A stretch of 64,000 nucleotides of DNA from Candidatus Kapaibacterium sp. (GCA_026003495.1 BPHK01000001.1:1066579-1130578), one strand, 5' to 3'. Counted from the stretch's first letter, positions 53,032 through 63,111 are shown. The notes: generated by a model from the letters alone, not told the origin. Numbers and translations are program-made.

Positions 53032-53346
53032 ATGTCTGCAGATAGTCCACTCAAAGAGCGCGTTATTGAAGCGTTACGCACCGTCTATGACCCGGAGATC
53101 CCCGTGAACATCTATGACCTCGGGCTTGTCTATGAAGTCAGCACAAGCGACGAGGGCGACGTCTCGATTCTGATGACCGTTACCGCTCCCAACTGCCCGG
53201 TGGTTGATAGCTTGCCGAAGGAGGTCGAGCGTGTCGTCCGAGACGTCGAGGGTGTTCGATCAGTCAATGTTCAACTGACATTCGATCCGCCATGGGATAT
53301 GAGCATGATCCCCGAGCACGTGAAGCTGGAACTGGGACTATTTTGA
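53032..53346 (+). CDS. sufT: DUF59/MIP18-family Fe-S assembly factor (SufT/PaaD-like)
   Basis: A 104-residue MIP18-family protein implicated in maturation of Fe-S proteins. It shows VIEALRTVYDPEIPVNIYDLGLVYEV and TVTAPNCPVVDSLP, with the conserved Cys, and a terminal DPPWDMSMI. It lies three bases after sufU; its position in the suf cluster supports the SufT role. Confidence 0.88.
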   Translation: MSADSPLKERVIEALRTVYDPEIPVNIYDLGLVYEVSTSDEGDVSILMTVTAPNCPVVDSLPKEVERVVRDVEGVRSVNVQLTFDPPWDMSMIPEHVKLELGLF

Positions 53347-53357
53347 CAAGTGCACCT

Positions 53358-53657
53358 ATGCAGAATGGCTACCTAAGCGAGCCGACGCTCGTCCGCGTTC
53401 GGCTCTACGGCGAAGAACGCGACATAACGGTCGAACCTGGCGAGACGATCCTTGTTGCTGCTATTCGTGCCAGTCTTGATCCGCCGTATTCGTGCGTATC
53501 CGGGCAGTGCGCCACCTGCCGTGCAAAGCTTCTGAGCGGCACCGTTACAATGGACAACAACGACGTCCTCACTGAGGAGGAACTCGCCGAAGGCTACATC
53601 CTAACGTGTCAAGCACACCCGACAGCGCACGGCGTCAGTGTTGACTACGATCAGTAA
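53358..53657 (+). CDS. Plant-type [2Fe-2S] ferredoxin
   Basis: A 99-residue electron carrier. The cluster cysteines are at 46, 51, 54 and 84 (C-x4-C-x2-C-x29-C, in SCVSGQCATCRAKL and LTCQAHP). The sequence is like the C-terminal domain of PaaE-type reductases, here as a stand-alone ferredoxin. It may supply electrons for cluster assembly. ATG 53358 is eleven bases after the DUF59 gene; an upstream in-frame ATG is within that gene. Confidence 0.88.
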   Translation: MQNGYLSEPTLVRVRLYGEERDITVEPGETILVAAIRASLDPPYSCVSGQCATCRAKLLSGTVTMDNNDVLTEEELAEGYILTCQAHPTAHGVSVDYDQ

Positions 53658-53659
53658 CC

Positions 53660-54106
53660 ATGCTACGGCTGACCAAGAAAGTTGAATACGCACTCTTTGC
53701 GCTCCAATACATGGCAGTGCGCCCGGGCGAGGTAGTTTCGTCGAAGGAAATTGCCGAATGCTGCGGCCTTTCTCCCGAGCTTGTTGCAAAGGTGATGAGC
53801 AGTCTTGGACGGGGTGGAATTGTCCGTGTGCATCACGGCGTCCACGGTGGGTTCGTATTGGAACGTAGCCCAGCGACGATTACCCTCACTGAAGTTATCC
53901 GTAGTGTCGAGGGCTATCAGCCGCATCTGGTTCAATGTGAGGAGGAGCACGGCCAACCATGTACCATCGAGGACCATTGCACAATTCGCTCGCCACTTGT
54001 TGCGCTCCAGGCACAGATCGAGCGTATTTTTGACGCAATGACAATAGCCGATTTGCTCGGTGGTGTCGCGCACACTGTCAACTTGGAGCTCCCCGATGGA
54101 CACTGA
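53660..54106 (+). CDS. Rrf2-family transcriptional regulator (IscR/SufR-like)
   Basis: A 148-residue winged-helix regulator. The Rrf2 start MLRLTKKVEYALFALQYMA, the wing (GGIVRVHHGVHGGF) and three cysteines at 93, 101 and 107 (C-x7-C-x5-C) suggest a [2Fe-2S]-sensing regulator like IscR. Placed mid-cluster, it probably controls the whole run. It overlaps the second desulfurase gene by 11 bases. Confidence 0.9.
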   Translation: MLRLTKKVEYALFALQYMAVRPGEVVSSKEIAECCGLSPELVAKVMSSLGRGGIVRVHHGVHGGFVLERSPATITLTEVIRSVEGYQPHLVQCEEEHGQPCTIEDHCTIRSPLVALQAQIERIFDAMTIADLLGGVAHTVNLELPDGH

Positions 54107-55274
54107 GTGCATCTACCTCGACTACCACGCAACAACCCCGCTCGATGAACGTGTTCTGACCGCGATGGAGCCGTACTTTTCGATCCACTTTGGCAACCCT
54201 GCATCTGCGCTTCACCGCTATGGTTGGAAGGCCGAGGCAGCCGTCAGTGCTGCACGCCGCAAGGTCGCCGAGCTGATCGGAGCACGTGAGCCGCAAGAAA
54301 TCCTCTTCATGTCCGGTGCGACGGAATCGGTCAACCTAGCGCTCAAAGGATTAGCGCTTGCCCGGGGGAATGGCCACATCATTACTGCAAAGACGGAGCA
54401 TAGCGCAGTGCTCGACACATGCCGCTGGCTCGAGCGGCGCGGTTTCCGCATCACGTACCTTGGCGTTGACCGGGAAGGCTTCATCTCGCTCGACGAGCTA
54501 GAGCATGCGATTGGACCGGACACGATCGTTGTTTCGATCATGTACGCCAACAACGAAGTTGGCACGCTCCAAGACATCGCAGCCATTGGGGCGCTCTGCC
54601 GTGATCGAGGAGTACTCTTTCACACCGACGCCACCCAAGCAGTGGGGAAAGTTCCATTCGACGTTGAGCAGTGTAATGTGGATCTGGCATCGTTTACGGC
54701 GCACAAGTTCTACGGTCCTAAAGGCTGTGGTGTGCTCTATGTGCGAAAACGCTTTCCACGGATTCACCTTGAGCCGCTCATCCACGGTGGTGGGCATGAG
54801 TTCGGAATGCGGAGCGGTACACTCAATGTGCCAGGGATTGTTGGCTTGGCAGCGGCGCTCGAGATAGCACTTGCTGAGCGTCAAGAAGAAGCTCGTCGTC
54901 TTGCTGAGCTCCGCACGTTGATGTGGGAACGGTTGCAGCGGGCTTACGCAGGTGCAGTGGTCAATGGCCCAGACTTGGCATCCACCCGTCGGCTGCCAGG
55001 GAATTTGAACGTCAGCTTTCCTGGAATCGAAGCAGATCGGCTGATCGCAATGCTCGATGGTAGCGTTGCAGTGAGCACCGTTTCTGCCTGTGGGAGCGGT
55101 GAGCATCGAGTCTCGCACGTCCTCGAAGCGATGGGCGTGGGCGACGATCGCGCCCGATCTGCAATTCGTATTGGTGTTGGTCGTTTTACAACTAGTGAGC
55201 AAATAGAACGTGCTGCCGTGGCGTTCGAAGTAGCACTGGCAAAGGCTCAAGTTCGAGTCCTCCCAGCGTTCTAA
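54096..55274 (+). CDS. iscS: Second cysteine desulfurase, IscS/NifS type (group I)
   Basis: A 392-residue PLP enzyme. YLDYHATTPLDERV, MSGATESVNLALKG, the PLP lysine in FTAHKFYGPKG, GGGHEFGMRSGT and the flexible-loop cysteine in VSACGSGEHRVSHVL mark it as group I, unlike SufS. It may serve tRNA thiolation or Fe-S repair. The start lies within the Rrf2 gene and the stop shares a base with the A-type carrier gene (TAATG). Confidence 0.94.
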   Translation: MDTECIYLDYHATTPLDERVLTAMEPYFSIHFGNPASALHRYGWKAEAAVSAARRKVAELIGAREPQEILFMSGATESVNLALKGLALARGNGHIITAKTEHSAVLDTCRWLERRGFRITYLGVDREGFISLDELEHAIGPDTIVVSIMYANNEVGTLQDIAAIGALCRDRGVLFHTDATQAVGKVPFDVEQCNVDLASFTAHKFYGPKGCGVLYVRKRFPRIHLEPLIHGGGHEFGMRSGTLNVPGIVGLAAALEIALAERQEEARRLAELRTLMWERLQRAYAGAVVNGPDLASTRRLPGNLNVSFPGIEADRLIAMLDGSVAVSTVSACGSGEHRVSHVLEAMGVGDDRARSAIRIGVGRFTTSEQIERAAVAFEVALAKAQVRVLPAF

Positions 55275-55702
55275 TGTCCAACCTTTTTGGAGAAGGCATG
55301 ATGGAAACAGCAGTATTGACCACAAGTGGTGACCTACGTATCCCAACAGGGATCGTCGGCGCAGAGGAAAGCGACGACATAACCATCACAGCAAAAGCAA
55401 TTGACGAGATCAAGCGCATTCGTGAGCAGAACAACATTCCTGAAACCTACGGTCTGCGGATGGGGGTCCGCGGGGGTGGGTGCTCTGGATTTTCGTATGC
55501 GCTTGGTTTTGATGCAGAGCCGCGCAACAATGACATCGTCTTGGAGGCTGATGGACTCCGCGTGTTCATTGATGCAAAGAGCATGTTCTACTTGATGGGT
55601 GTCACGCTCGATTTTAGCGACGGCTTGATGGGGCGTGGCTTTACGTTCAAAAATCCGAATGCAACGCGCACCTGCGGTTGCGGTAGTTCCTTCGCTGCAT
55701 GA
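55274..55702 (+). CDS. A-type Fe-S carrier (SufA/ErpA-like)
   Basis: A 142-residue HesB/IscA-fold protein delivering Fe-S clusters to apoproteins. The three cysteines are in GGGCSGFSYAL and TRTCGCGSSFAA. The N-terminal ~35 residues are extra; the conserved domain begins at ITITAKAIDEIK, and an internal ATG at 55301 is possible. It starts on the iscS stop codon. Confidence 0.92.
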   Translation: MSNLFGEGMMETAVLTTSGDLRIPTGIVGAEESDDITITAKAIDEIKRIREQNNIPETYGLRMGVRGGGCSGFSYALGFDAEPRNNDIVLEADGLRVFIDAKSMFYLMGVTLDFSDGLMGRGFTFKNPNATRTCGCGSSFAA

Positions 55703-55726
55703 TGTCTCACTACTCTGTGCATTAGC

Positions 55727-56353
55727 ATGGCTGAATGGAAATTCAATCCTCGACCCTACTCTGATGAGGAAGCCAAGGAGCTCCTCAAAAACGTAATCTC
55801 GCCTGAAACTGCAGACTGGCACTACAACACTCACCACAAGGGATATGTGACGTTCCTCAACAAGATCGAAGCGGAGCTGCCCACCGCCGATAAAACGTCA
55901 GCCAATGGGAATTGGTCCACATTCGGCGAGCTAAAGCGGCGGTTTACGTGGAACCACGCCGGTGCACTTCTCCACGATGTCTATTGGGAGGTGCTCGGCG
56001 GCGATGGTGATCCCTCCAAAGGTCCAGACGTTGTCGCAGCAATCGAACGCGAGTTCGGATCACTCGATGCATGGAAAGCCGATTTCAAGGCAACGGCAAT
56101 AGCTGCAAAGCTTTCGGGGTGGGGTGTCCTCGCTTACGACATGCTCTACAGCCAACGACTCCTCAACGTGCTGGTTGACGAGCATCACTACGGTGCGATC
56201 TGGGGCGGTATTCCGCTGATTGCCTGTGACGTCTTCGAGCACGCCTACTACCACAAAGATGGCCCTGCACGTGCGAAGTACATTGATAACTTCTTGGCGA
56301 ATTTGCACTGGGGCCGGATCAACGAGCGGTACAAACGTTATGTTCAGCGATAG
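55727..56353 (+). CDS. Superoxide dismutase (Fe/Mn)
   Basis: A 208-residue cytoplasmic dismutase of superoxide. Metal ligands are the His in WHYNTHHKGY, the His in FTWNHAGALLH, and Asp and His in ACDVFEHAYYH; the last matches the family pattern D-x-[WF]-E-H-[STA]-[FY]2, with the less common Phe. Metal choice cannot be fixed. There is no signal peptide. It sits 24 bases after the A-type carrier, at the end of the Fe-S cluster, consistent with protecting cluster assembly from oxidants. Confidence 0.93.
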   Translation: MAEWKFNPRPYSDEEAKELLKNVISPETADWHYNTHHKGYVTFLNKIEAELPTADKTSANGNWSTFGELKRRFTWNHAGALLHDVYWEVLGGDGDPSKGPDVVAAIEREFGSLDAWKADFKATAIAAKLSGWGVLAYDMLYSQRLLNVLVDEHHYGAIWGGIPLIACDVFEHAYYHKDGPARAKYIDNFLANLHWGRINERYKRYVQR

Positions 56354-56370
56354 TCAATTCTGCATAAGGA

Positions 56371-56426
56371 GTGGGGCAAACTCAAGACAACCGCTCGTGA
56401 GGATGCCCCACTCTGCGGTGGGGAGG
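56371..56426 (+). promoter_or_regulatory. Alternative hairpins covering the Shine-Dalgarno of the LON-domain gene
   Basis: GTGGGGC (56371-56377) can pair with GCCCCAC (56405-56411); the same CCCCAC can instead pair with GTGGGG (56418-56423), which overlaps the Shine-Dalgarno GGAGG (56422-56426) nine bases before the ATG. The two pairings are mutually exclusive, the layout of a translational switch. A clear SD is rare in this window. Confidence 0.45.
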
Positions 56427-56435
56427 TAATCGCCG

Positions 56436-57095
56436 ATGAGAACACACGAAGTACTCGGGCTTTTCCCGCTCGAACTTGTGCTCTTTCCTGGAGCGTACGT
56501 CCCACTCCACATTTTCGAACCACGCTATCGCCAGCTTATCCGAGAATGTATCGAACAGCGCCGCCCATTCGGCATCAATCTCTACGACAAGGACAATCTC
56601 CAGCGCGTTGGGTGCACTGCTGAAGTGCACGGCATCATGCGCCACTATGAAGATGGACGCTTCGACATTATCATTCAGGGTGGACGACGTTACATCATCG
56701 AGTCTGTCGACGATGGCGCCAAGCCATACCTGCTTGCGAAGGTCGAGTACTATGACGACTACCCGGGCGAAACGTTGGACCTCGAACTTTACCGCACCTG
56801 TGCTGGGTTATTCAACGAACTAGTCAAGCGTGTCTATTCGAAGCCCGAAGTGCTTACCCTCCCCGTTGATCGAATTCCCGTTTTCGAAGGCTCGACGCCA
56901 TCATTTTTCATGGCGCAGAAGTCCGGCTTACGACTGCTGCATAAGCAGGTCCTCCTAGCATTTCGCCGAGAAAATGATCGGCTCGATCTTATTCGCCAGC
57001 ATCTTGCCGAATTACTCCCGCGTTTGGATCAAGCCGAAGAAATTGAGCGCATTTCCAAAACAGATGGCTACCTAATCTCTGGCAGCGAATCCTGA
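56436..57095 (+). CDS. LON substrate-binding-domain protein
   Basis: A 219-residue protein consisting of a LON N-terminal domain (PUA-like, LGLFPLELVLFPGAYVPLHIFEPRYRQL) and a helical tail, without the AAA+ or protease domains of Lon. Such stand-alone proteins are common in bacteria and have no proven function; substrate or peptide binding is likely. A strong Shine-Dalgarno sets the ATG at 56436. The stop overlaps folP (TGATG). Confidence 0.85.
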   Translation: MRTHEVLGLFPLELVLFPGAYVPLHIFEPRYRQLIRECIEQRRPFGINLYDKDNLQRVGCTAEVHGIMRHYEDGRFDIIIQGGRRYIIESVDDGAKPYLLAKVEYYDDYPGETLDLELYRTCAGLFNELVKRVYSKPEVLTLPVDRIPVFEGSTPSFFMAQKSGLRLLHKQVLLAFRRENDRLDLIRQHLAELLPRLDQAEEIERISKTDGYLISGSES

Positions 57096-57922
57096 TGCAG
57101 CGCACCTTTCCGACCATCGTTGGGATTGTCAACGTCACGCCTGATTCGTTCAGCGATGGAGGGCGATACTACCAGCCAGATGCAGCGATTGCCCATGCGC
57201 GCATGCTTGTTGAGCAGGGGGCAGAAGTGCTCGACGTCGGCGGAGAAAGCTCACGCCCAGGTGCTGAGCCAGTCAGTGCAGCAGAAGAACTCCGCCGCGT
57301 TCTGCCAGTCATCGAGGGAATTCGTCGCGAGCTTCCAACGATTCCCATCAGCATTGACACGACCAAGGCCGATGTCGCGCGTGCCGCACTCGACGCCGGT
57401 GCAACGATGATCAACGACATTAGCGCTGGGCGATTCGATCCGGCGATGCTGCCACTGGCCGCTGAGCGACGCGTTCCTATTGTGCTGATGCACATGCAAG
57501 GAACGCCGCAGACGATGCAGCAGAACCCAACGTACACCGATGTTGCTCGCGAAGTGTTCGAATTTCTTCAAGAGCGAATTGCTGCTGCCCGCACCTGTGG
57601 AGTGGAGACCATCATCGCCGATGTTGGGATCGGTTTCGGCAAGACGTTGGAGCACAACATCGCGCTGCTCCGACATTTGCCGCGTTTTCGTGAACTGGGG
57701 GTTCCGCTCTACCTTGGCCTTTCGCGTAAGCGATTTCTCGGAGCACTGACAGGTATCGAAAATCCTCTCGAGCGAGACGTTGCAACCGCACTGGCACATG
57801 CACTGCTGCTCGATGTCCCGGTTGACTACATCCGCGTTCATGCAGTGAGCTACATTGTCCAGCTCCGTGCACTCTGGCGAGCACTCCGATCTGATGAACC
57901 GCCCTCGGTTGAACTACGATGA
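57095..57922 (+). CDS. folP: Dihydropteroate synthase
   Basis: Joins p-aminobenzoate to dihydropterin pyrophosphate in folate synthesis. The 275-residue product has [26 protein letters not shown], the conserved DTTKADVA, and [13 protein letters not shown], and closes with IRVHAV. It starts at the stop of the LON gene and its own stop overlaps rpe (ATGA). Confidence 0.95.
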   Translation: MQRTFPTIVGIVNVTPDSFSDGGRYYQPDAAIAHARMLVEQGAEVLDVGGESSRPGAEPVSAAEELRRVLPVIEGIRRELPTIPISIDTTKADVARAALDAGATMINDISAGRFDPAMLPLAAERRVPIVLMHMQGTPQTMQQNPTYTDVAREVFEFLQERIAAARTCGVETIIADVGIGFGKTLEHNIALLRHLPRFRELGVPLYLGLSRKRFLGALTGIENPLERDVATALAHALLLDVPVDYIRVHAVSYIVQLRALWRALRSDEPPSVELR

Positions 57923-58585
57923 GCCGCCATGTGATCATTGCACCCTCGCTTCTTTCGGCAAACTTTGCGATGCTTGCCGAGGATGTCCGTGCCTGCGAAC
58001 ATGGTGGAGCGGACATGCTTCATCTGGACGTCATGGACGGCAGGTTTGTACCAAACATCACCTTCGGCCCGCCCATTGTCGCTGCAGTGCGAAGCGTCAG
58101 CTTCGCTGCCTCTCGATTGCCACTTGATGATCGTCGAGCCGGAGCGGTACGTCGAGACGTTTGCTCAAGCAGGGGCGCAGTGGATCTCCGTGCACGTCGA
58201 AACGTGCCAGCATTTGCACCGCACACTTGCGCTGATCCGCTCCTGTGGAGCTCGTGCTGGGGTTGTCCTCAATCCACTAACACCGCTCGAGTACGCATTC
58301 GAGGCTGCTGGGCATGCAGATTTTGTGCTGATGATGAGCGTCAATCCTGGCTTTGGAGGACAGGAATTTATCCCGAGCGTGCTTGGGCGCATTGAACGAT
58401 TGCGTACCTGGCTCGAGCGAGAGCGAATCGAAATTCCCATCGAGGTAGATGGTGGAGTTCACCACGGGAACGCTGCCGCACTCGTCAATGCTGGAGCAAC
58501 AGTTCTGGTTGCGGGGGCGGCAATCTTTGGAGGATCGAGTATCACTGAGAACATCACCGCACTACGTGCAGCTGTGCTCGGCTAG
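57919..58585 (+). pseudogene. rpe: Ribulose-phosphate 3-epimerase, frameshifted
   Basis: Ribulose 5-phosphate/xylulose 5-phosphate interconversion. The first part (frame of 57919) reads [14 protein letters not shown]...[21 protein letters not shown], and the rest is in the next frame: [36 protein letters not shown]. Both parts are well conserved and only one base is surplus, near 58100-58105; dropping it gives the expected join [14 protein letters not shown] and a 221-residue enzyme. The shift lies in a 7-bp inverted repeat (GCGAAGC/GCTTCGC). It could be a sequencing error, a recent mutation or recoding. The gene is essential in many organisms, so error is the simplest reading. Confidence 0.88.
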
Positions 58586-58586
58586 A

Positions 58587-58628
58587 AACAAAAGAGCCCG
58601 ACACTGCTTTTGGGGAAGTGTCAGGCTC
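58587..58628 (-). terminator. Rho-independent terminator of the gap-pgk-rhomboid-ispG unit
   Basis: Minus-strand hairpin GAGCC-x-GACACT/AGTGTC-x-GGCTC (58594-58628, one mismatch, 11-base loop) followed by TTTTGTTTC. The T-run on the minus side shows it serves ispG, which ends 54 bases upstream, though rpe ends immediately beside it on the other strand. Confidence 0.8.
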
Positions 58629-58681
58629 GAACCTCTGGCGCGGCATTCAGGGGAGAGAATACCGCTCGGCTCTGTGGCTAT

Positions 58682-59830
58682 TTACGAACCAACGTTGGCA
58701 TTATTGTTTTCGTCAGGGACGAAATTCAAAATTTCTTCGACGACAGCCTCGACGATTTCCTCTTCCTTGACTCGCCGGATGACCTCACCCTTGCGGTAGA
58801 GAATCCCAACGCCACGGCCGGCAGCAATACCAATATCGGCTTCGCTTGCCTCGCCTGGACCGTTGACCACGCAACCGAGAAGCGCCACCTTGACTGGCTT
58901 CCGGATGCCTTTGACACGTTCTTCGATTTGGCGAACGATAGAGAACAAATCCACTTCAATTCGCCCACACGTCGGGCACGCGATGATCTCCACGCTGCGC
59001 TGCGCTAACCCAAGCGAGCGAAGGATCTCCTTGCCGACGAGAATTTCTTCTTCAGGCTGGTCGGTAAGCGAAACGCGAATTGTATCGCCGATGCCTTCGG
59101 CCAGGAGGGTTCCAATTCCAACGGCAGATTTGATCGTACCTACCCGTGTGGTGCCAGCTTCAGTGACTCCGAGGTGGAGCGGAAAGTCCGTCCGCTCAGC
59201 AACCATGCGGTAGGCTTCGATCATCAGGCGGACATCAGTGGATTTGACGGAGATTACAATGTCGTCGAAACCGAAGTCTTGCGCAATCTCAACGTGGCGC
59301 ATTGCGCTTTCGAAAAGAGCTTCGGCGGTAGGATAGCCGTACTTATCGAGAATGTCTTTTTCGAGAGAGCCGCTATTGACACCGATCCGAATTGGGATGC
59401 CGCGCTCTTTTGCTGCGGTGAGGACTTGCTTGATGCGGTCGCGGGAACCAATGTTGCCAGGATTGATGCGAACCTTCGCAACGCCAGCCTCGATTGCTTT
59501 GAGTGCGAAAATGTGGTTGAAGTGAATATCGGCGACAATCGGAACGGGCGAGCCACGCACGATTTCTCCAATGGCCTCGGCTGCTTCCCAGTCATTGACC
59601 GTCACACGCATAACGTCAGCGCCGGCATCAGCACAACGGCGGATCTGCTCAAGTGTTGCGTGGACGTCTGCTGTTTTCGTTTTCGTCATGGACTGAACAG
59701 CAATCGGCGCGTTTCCTCCGATTGGTACAGAGCCAACCATCACACGGCGCGAGCGTCGTCGCCGGAATGGCGCTGTTGCGATCGGTTGCGTCTGTGTATC
59801 ATCGTGTGTTTCGACAATGGGAAGTTCCAT
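58682..59830 (-). CDS. ispG: 4-hydroxy-3-methylbut-2-enyl-diphosphate synthase
   Basis: 4Fe-4S enzyme of the MEP isoprenoid pathway; 382 residues, the short bacterial form without the plant-type insertion. PIAVQSMTKTKTADV opens the TIM barrel, and the cluster cysteines lie in IACPTCGRIEVDL and LGCVVNGPGEASEADIG. The N terminus has an extra basic stretch before VMVGSVPIGG. Its ATG is five bases after the rhomboid stop. It needs Fe-S clusters from the suf system. Confidence 0.95.
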   Translation of the reverse strand: MELPIVETHDDTQTQPIATAPFRRRRSRRVMVGSVPIGGNAPIAVQSMTKTKTADVHATLEQIRRCADAGADVMRVTVNDWEAAEAIGEIVRGSPVPIVADIHFNHIFALKAIEAGVAKVRINPGNIGSRDRIKQVLTAAKERGIPIRIGVNSGSLEKDILDKYGYPTAEALFESAMRHVEIAQDFGFDDIVISVKSTDVRLMIEAYRMVAERTDFPLHLGVTEAGTTRVGTIKSAVGIGTLLAEGIGDTIRVSLTDQPEEEILVGKEILRSLGLAQRSVEIIACPTCGRIEVDLFSIVRQIEERVKGIRKPVKVALLGCVVNGPGEASEADIGIAAGRGVGILYRKGEVIRRVKEEEIVEAVVEEILNFVPDENNNANVGS

Positions 59831-59835
59831 CGCAG

Positions 59836-60750
59836 TTACGGGGATTGTTGCATACGGCGACTGACTTCATAGAGGATGTCTCTCTCGTGCTGAGTGAGCG
59901 ATTCGATTCCGCTGGCAGCAATTTTTTCGAGGATACGATCCACGGTCTCTTCCGAGATGTATTCACCCTTGTAGAAAAACGAAGCACCGTGGAACACCGG
60001 CTTAGCGCCTGGTGCCATACGACCCGGAATTTCAATGAACGTTGCTTCGATCGGTTCGCGTCGGACGTGTTCACGTTGCCTCTGTTGTGATGCAGGTCGT
60101 AGGCGTTCGAGTGCAGATAATATTCCGATTCGATCGCCGTAGCGCAGGAGTAGAAAGCCTGTCAGTGCCCCGCCTAAGTGTGCAAAGTGGGCAACGCCGC
60201 TCTCTGTAGCGGTCAAGCCAGAAAAGAGATCGAGTGCAGCGTAGAGGATTACGAAGAATTTCGCCGGTATCGGGATGAACAGCGGAAAGATCATCACAGG
60301 TCGGTCGGGGAACGTCATCCCATACGCCACCAGAACACCCATGATCGCACCGGAGGCTCCAATTGTTGGGGCATCGTTGACAAGTAAGTTGAGGATGCCA
60401 CCTCCGATCCCGCTGAGCAAGTAGTACGTCAGAAAGCGTCGCGAGCCCCACATGTAGTCGAGCTCAGAGCCAAACATCCACAGAGCGAACATGTTGAAGA
60501 AAAGATGCCAGAAGCCGCCGTGGAGGAATTGGTAGGTGATCAATTGCCAGTAGGGGAAGAAGTATCCCGACCCAGGTGGCATCAGTCCAAGTAGTTGCAC
60601 CAGCCACTGGCTCAGCGGCACACCTCGGTAGGTGAGCATCCCGAGCACCAGCCAATCGAGCAGAAAGACCGCAACGTTGATTCCTACCAACGCTTTGATC
60701 GTCGGGGGAATAAAGCTGCCAAATCCACCACCAAGTCTCGACTGTCGCAT
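59836..60750 (-). CDS. Rhomboid-family intramembrane serine protease
   Basis: A 304-residue membrane protein with six segments. The catalytic pair is Ser in GASGAIMG and His in AHFAHLGGALTG; FLHGGFWHLFFNMFALW is the conserved second segment, with the WR-like loop. The cytoplasmic tail ends in a region (EETVDRILEKIAASGIESL) typical of Bacteroidota/Chlorobiota rhomboids. ATG 60750 is chosen because conserved sequence begins there, 97 bases after pgk. Substrates unknown. Confidence 0.9.
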   Translation of the reverse strand: MRQSRLGGGFGSFIPPTIKALVGINVAVFLLDWLVLGMLTYRGVPLSQWLVQLLGLMPPGSGYFFPYWQLITYQFLHGGFWHLFFNMFALWMFGSELDYMWGSRRFLTYYLLSGIGGGILNLLVNDAPTIGASGAIMGVLVAYGMTFPDRPVMIFPLFIPIPAKFFVILYAALDLFSGLTATESGVAHFAHLGGALTGFLLLRYGDRIGILSALERLRPASQQRQREHVRREPIEATFIEIPGRMAPGAKPVFHGASFFYKGEYISEETVDRILEKIAASGIESLTQHERDILYEVSRRMQQSP

Positions 60751-60847
60751 CGCGGTCTGGTTATGCAGAGAGAAAGAAAAATGCTGCCATCGAAGACGGA
60801 TAGGATGCAGAACGATTGCGCTGTCTTCCGAGCAGGGCCGGTGCGCG

Positions 60848-62035
60848 TTACTCTTCGAGCGCAACAATTCCCGGCAGTGGCTTGCCTTCGAGAAATTCAA
60901 GTGTTGCGCCACCACCGGTTGAGATGTGCGAGATCCGATCGCTGACACCTGCCAGTGCTACAGCGGCGATTGAATCTCCACCGCCGATGATCGAGGTGGC
61001 ACCGCTATCGGTCGCATCAGCAACAGCAGTAGCGATTGCTAAAGTTCCATTACGGAATGGCTTGAACTCGAATGCTCCCATGGGGCCATTCCACACAATG
61101 AAGGCAGCCGTCAAGATGCAGTCTGTAAATGTTGCAATGGTCTCCGGACCAATGTCGAAAATTTTCCACTCTCCATCGAGCGGTACCTCTTGGATGCCAA
61201 CGACGGAGGTCAATGCACGTTCGCTCAGCTCATCGGCGATAACAAGATCCACCGGAAGGTAGAGCTTGAAGCCGTAGCGATCGTAGAGCGCTTTTGCGTG
61301 GCTGATGTAGCGCTCATCTACAATGGATTCGCCGATGTTATGCCGCTGTGCTGCGAGGAAGGTGTTTGCCAGACCGCCGCCAATCAACACAACATCGGCT
61401 TGCTCGAGCAAGCGTTCGAGCACCTTGATTTTGTCCGAAATCTTTGCACCGCCAACAATGGCAACGAACGGACGCGGAGGATCGTGGAAGACTTTTGAAA
61501 GGTAGTCGAGTTCGCGTTCCATCAGAAGTCCCACTGCGCGGCGTCCGACAAAGTGTGCGGTAATCGCGCTGATGCTGGCATGCGCACGGTGGACTGTGCC
61601 GAATGCATCGTTGACGTAGGCATCGCCCAGCGACGCGAGTGCTGCAGCAAAGTCGGCATCGTTTTGCTCTTCTTCTGGATGGAAGCGGAGGTTCTCCAGA
61701 AGCACAAGTTCACCGTCTTTAGCTTGCTCAATTGCAGCACGAGCAGCATCTCCGATGCAATCATCGGCAAAGTGGACCGTGGCCCCAAGGAGTGATTGCA
61801 GATGTTCAGCAACCGGACGGAGTGAGAACATCGGTGTACGGCTTTTCGGGCGCCCTAAGTGCGACATCAGAATTGGGCGACCCCCGCGATCGAGTATTCT
61901 ACGCAGTGTAGGAAGTGCCGCGCGAATACGGGTGTCATCGCGAACGGTGCCTTCTGGTGTGATCGGGACGTTGAAATCTACACGTGTCAGTACACGGCGT
62001 CCCTCGACGTCGAGTTCACTAAGGCGGCGAATCAT
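60848..62035 (-). CDS. pgk: Phosphoglycerate kinase
   Basis: Glycolytic ATP-forming step. The 395-residue product has RVLTRVDFNVPI, SHLGRPKS, YVNDAFGTVHRAHAS, VGGAKISDKI and the C-terminal GGGDSIAAV/STGGGATLEFLEGK. It follows gap by 15 bases in the same direction. Confidence 0.97.
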   Translation of the reverse strand: MIRRLSELDVEGRRVLTRVDFNVPITPEGTVRDDTRIRAALPTLRRILDRGGRPILMSHLGRPKSRTPMFSLRPVAEHLQSLLGATVHFADDCIGDAARAAIEQAKDGELVLLENLRFHPEEEQNDADFAAALASLGDAYVNDAFGTVHRAHASISAITAHFVGRRAVGLLMERELDYLSKVFHDPPRPFVAIVGGAKISDKIKVLERLLEQADVVLIGGGLANTFLAAQRHNIGESIVDERYISHAKALYDRYGFKLYLPVDLVIADELSERALTSVVGIQEVPLDGEWKIFDIGPETIATFTDCILTAAFIVWNGPMGAFEFKPFRNGTLAIATAVADATDSGATSIIGGGDSIAAVALAGVSDRISHISTGGGATLEFLEGKPLPGIVALEE

Positions 62036-62050
62036 TGAAACGCTCCACAG

Positions 62051-63103
<1,053 letters not shown>

Positions 63104-63111
63104 TTAGGTAT

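Noticed and set aside
56220-56270. DVFEH in superoxide dismutase as a damaged DVWEH motif
   Set aside because: The published family pattern allows Trp or Phe at this position, so the metal site is intact.
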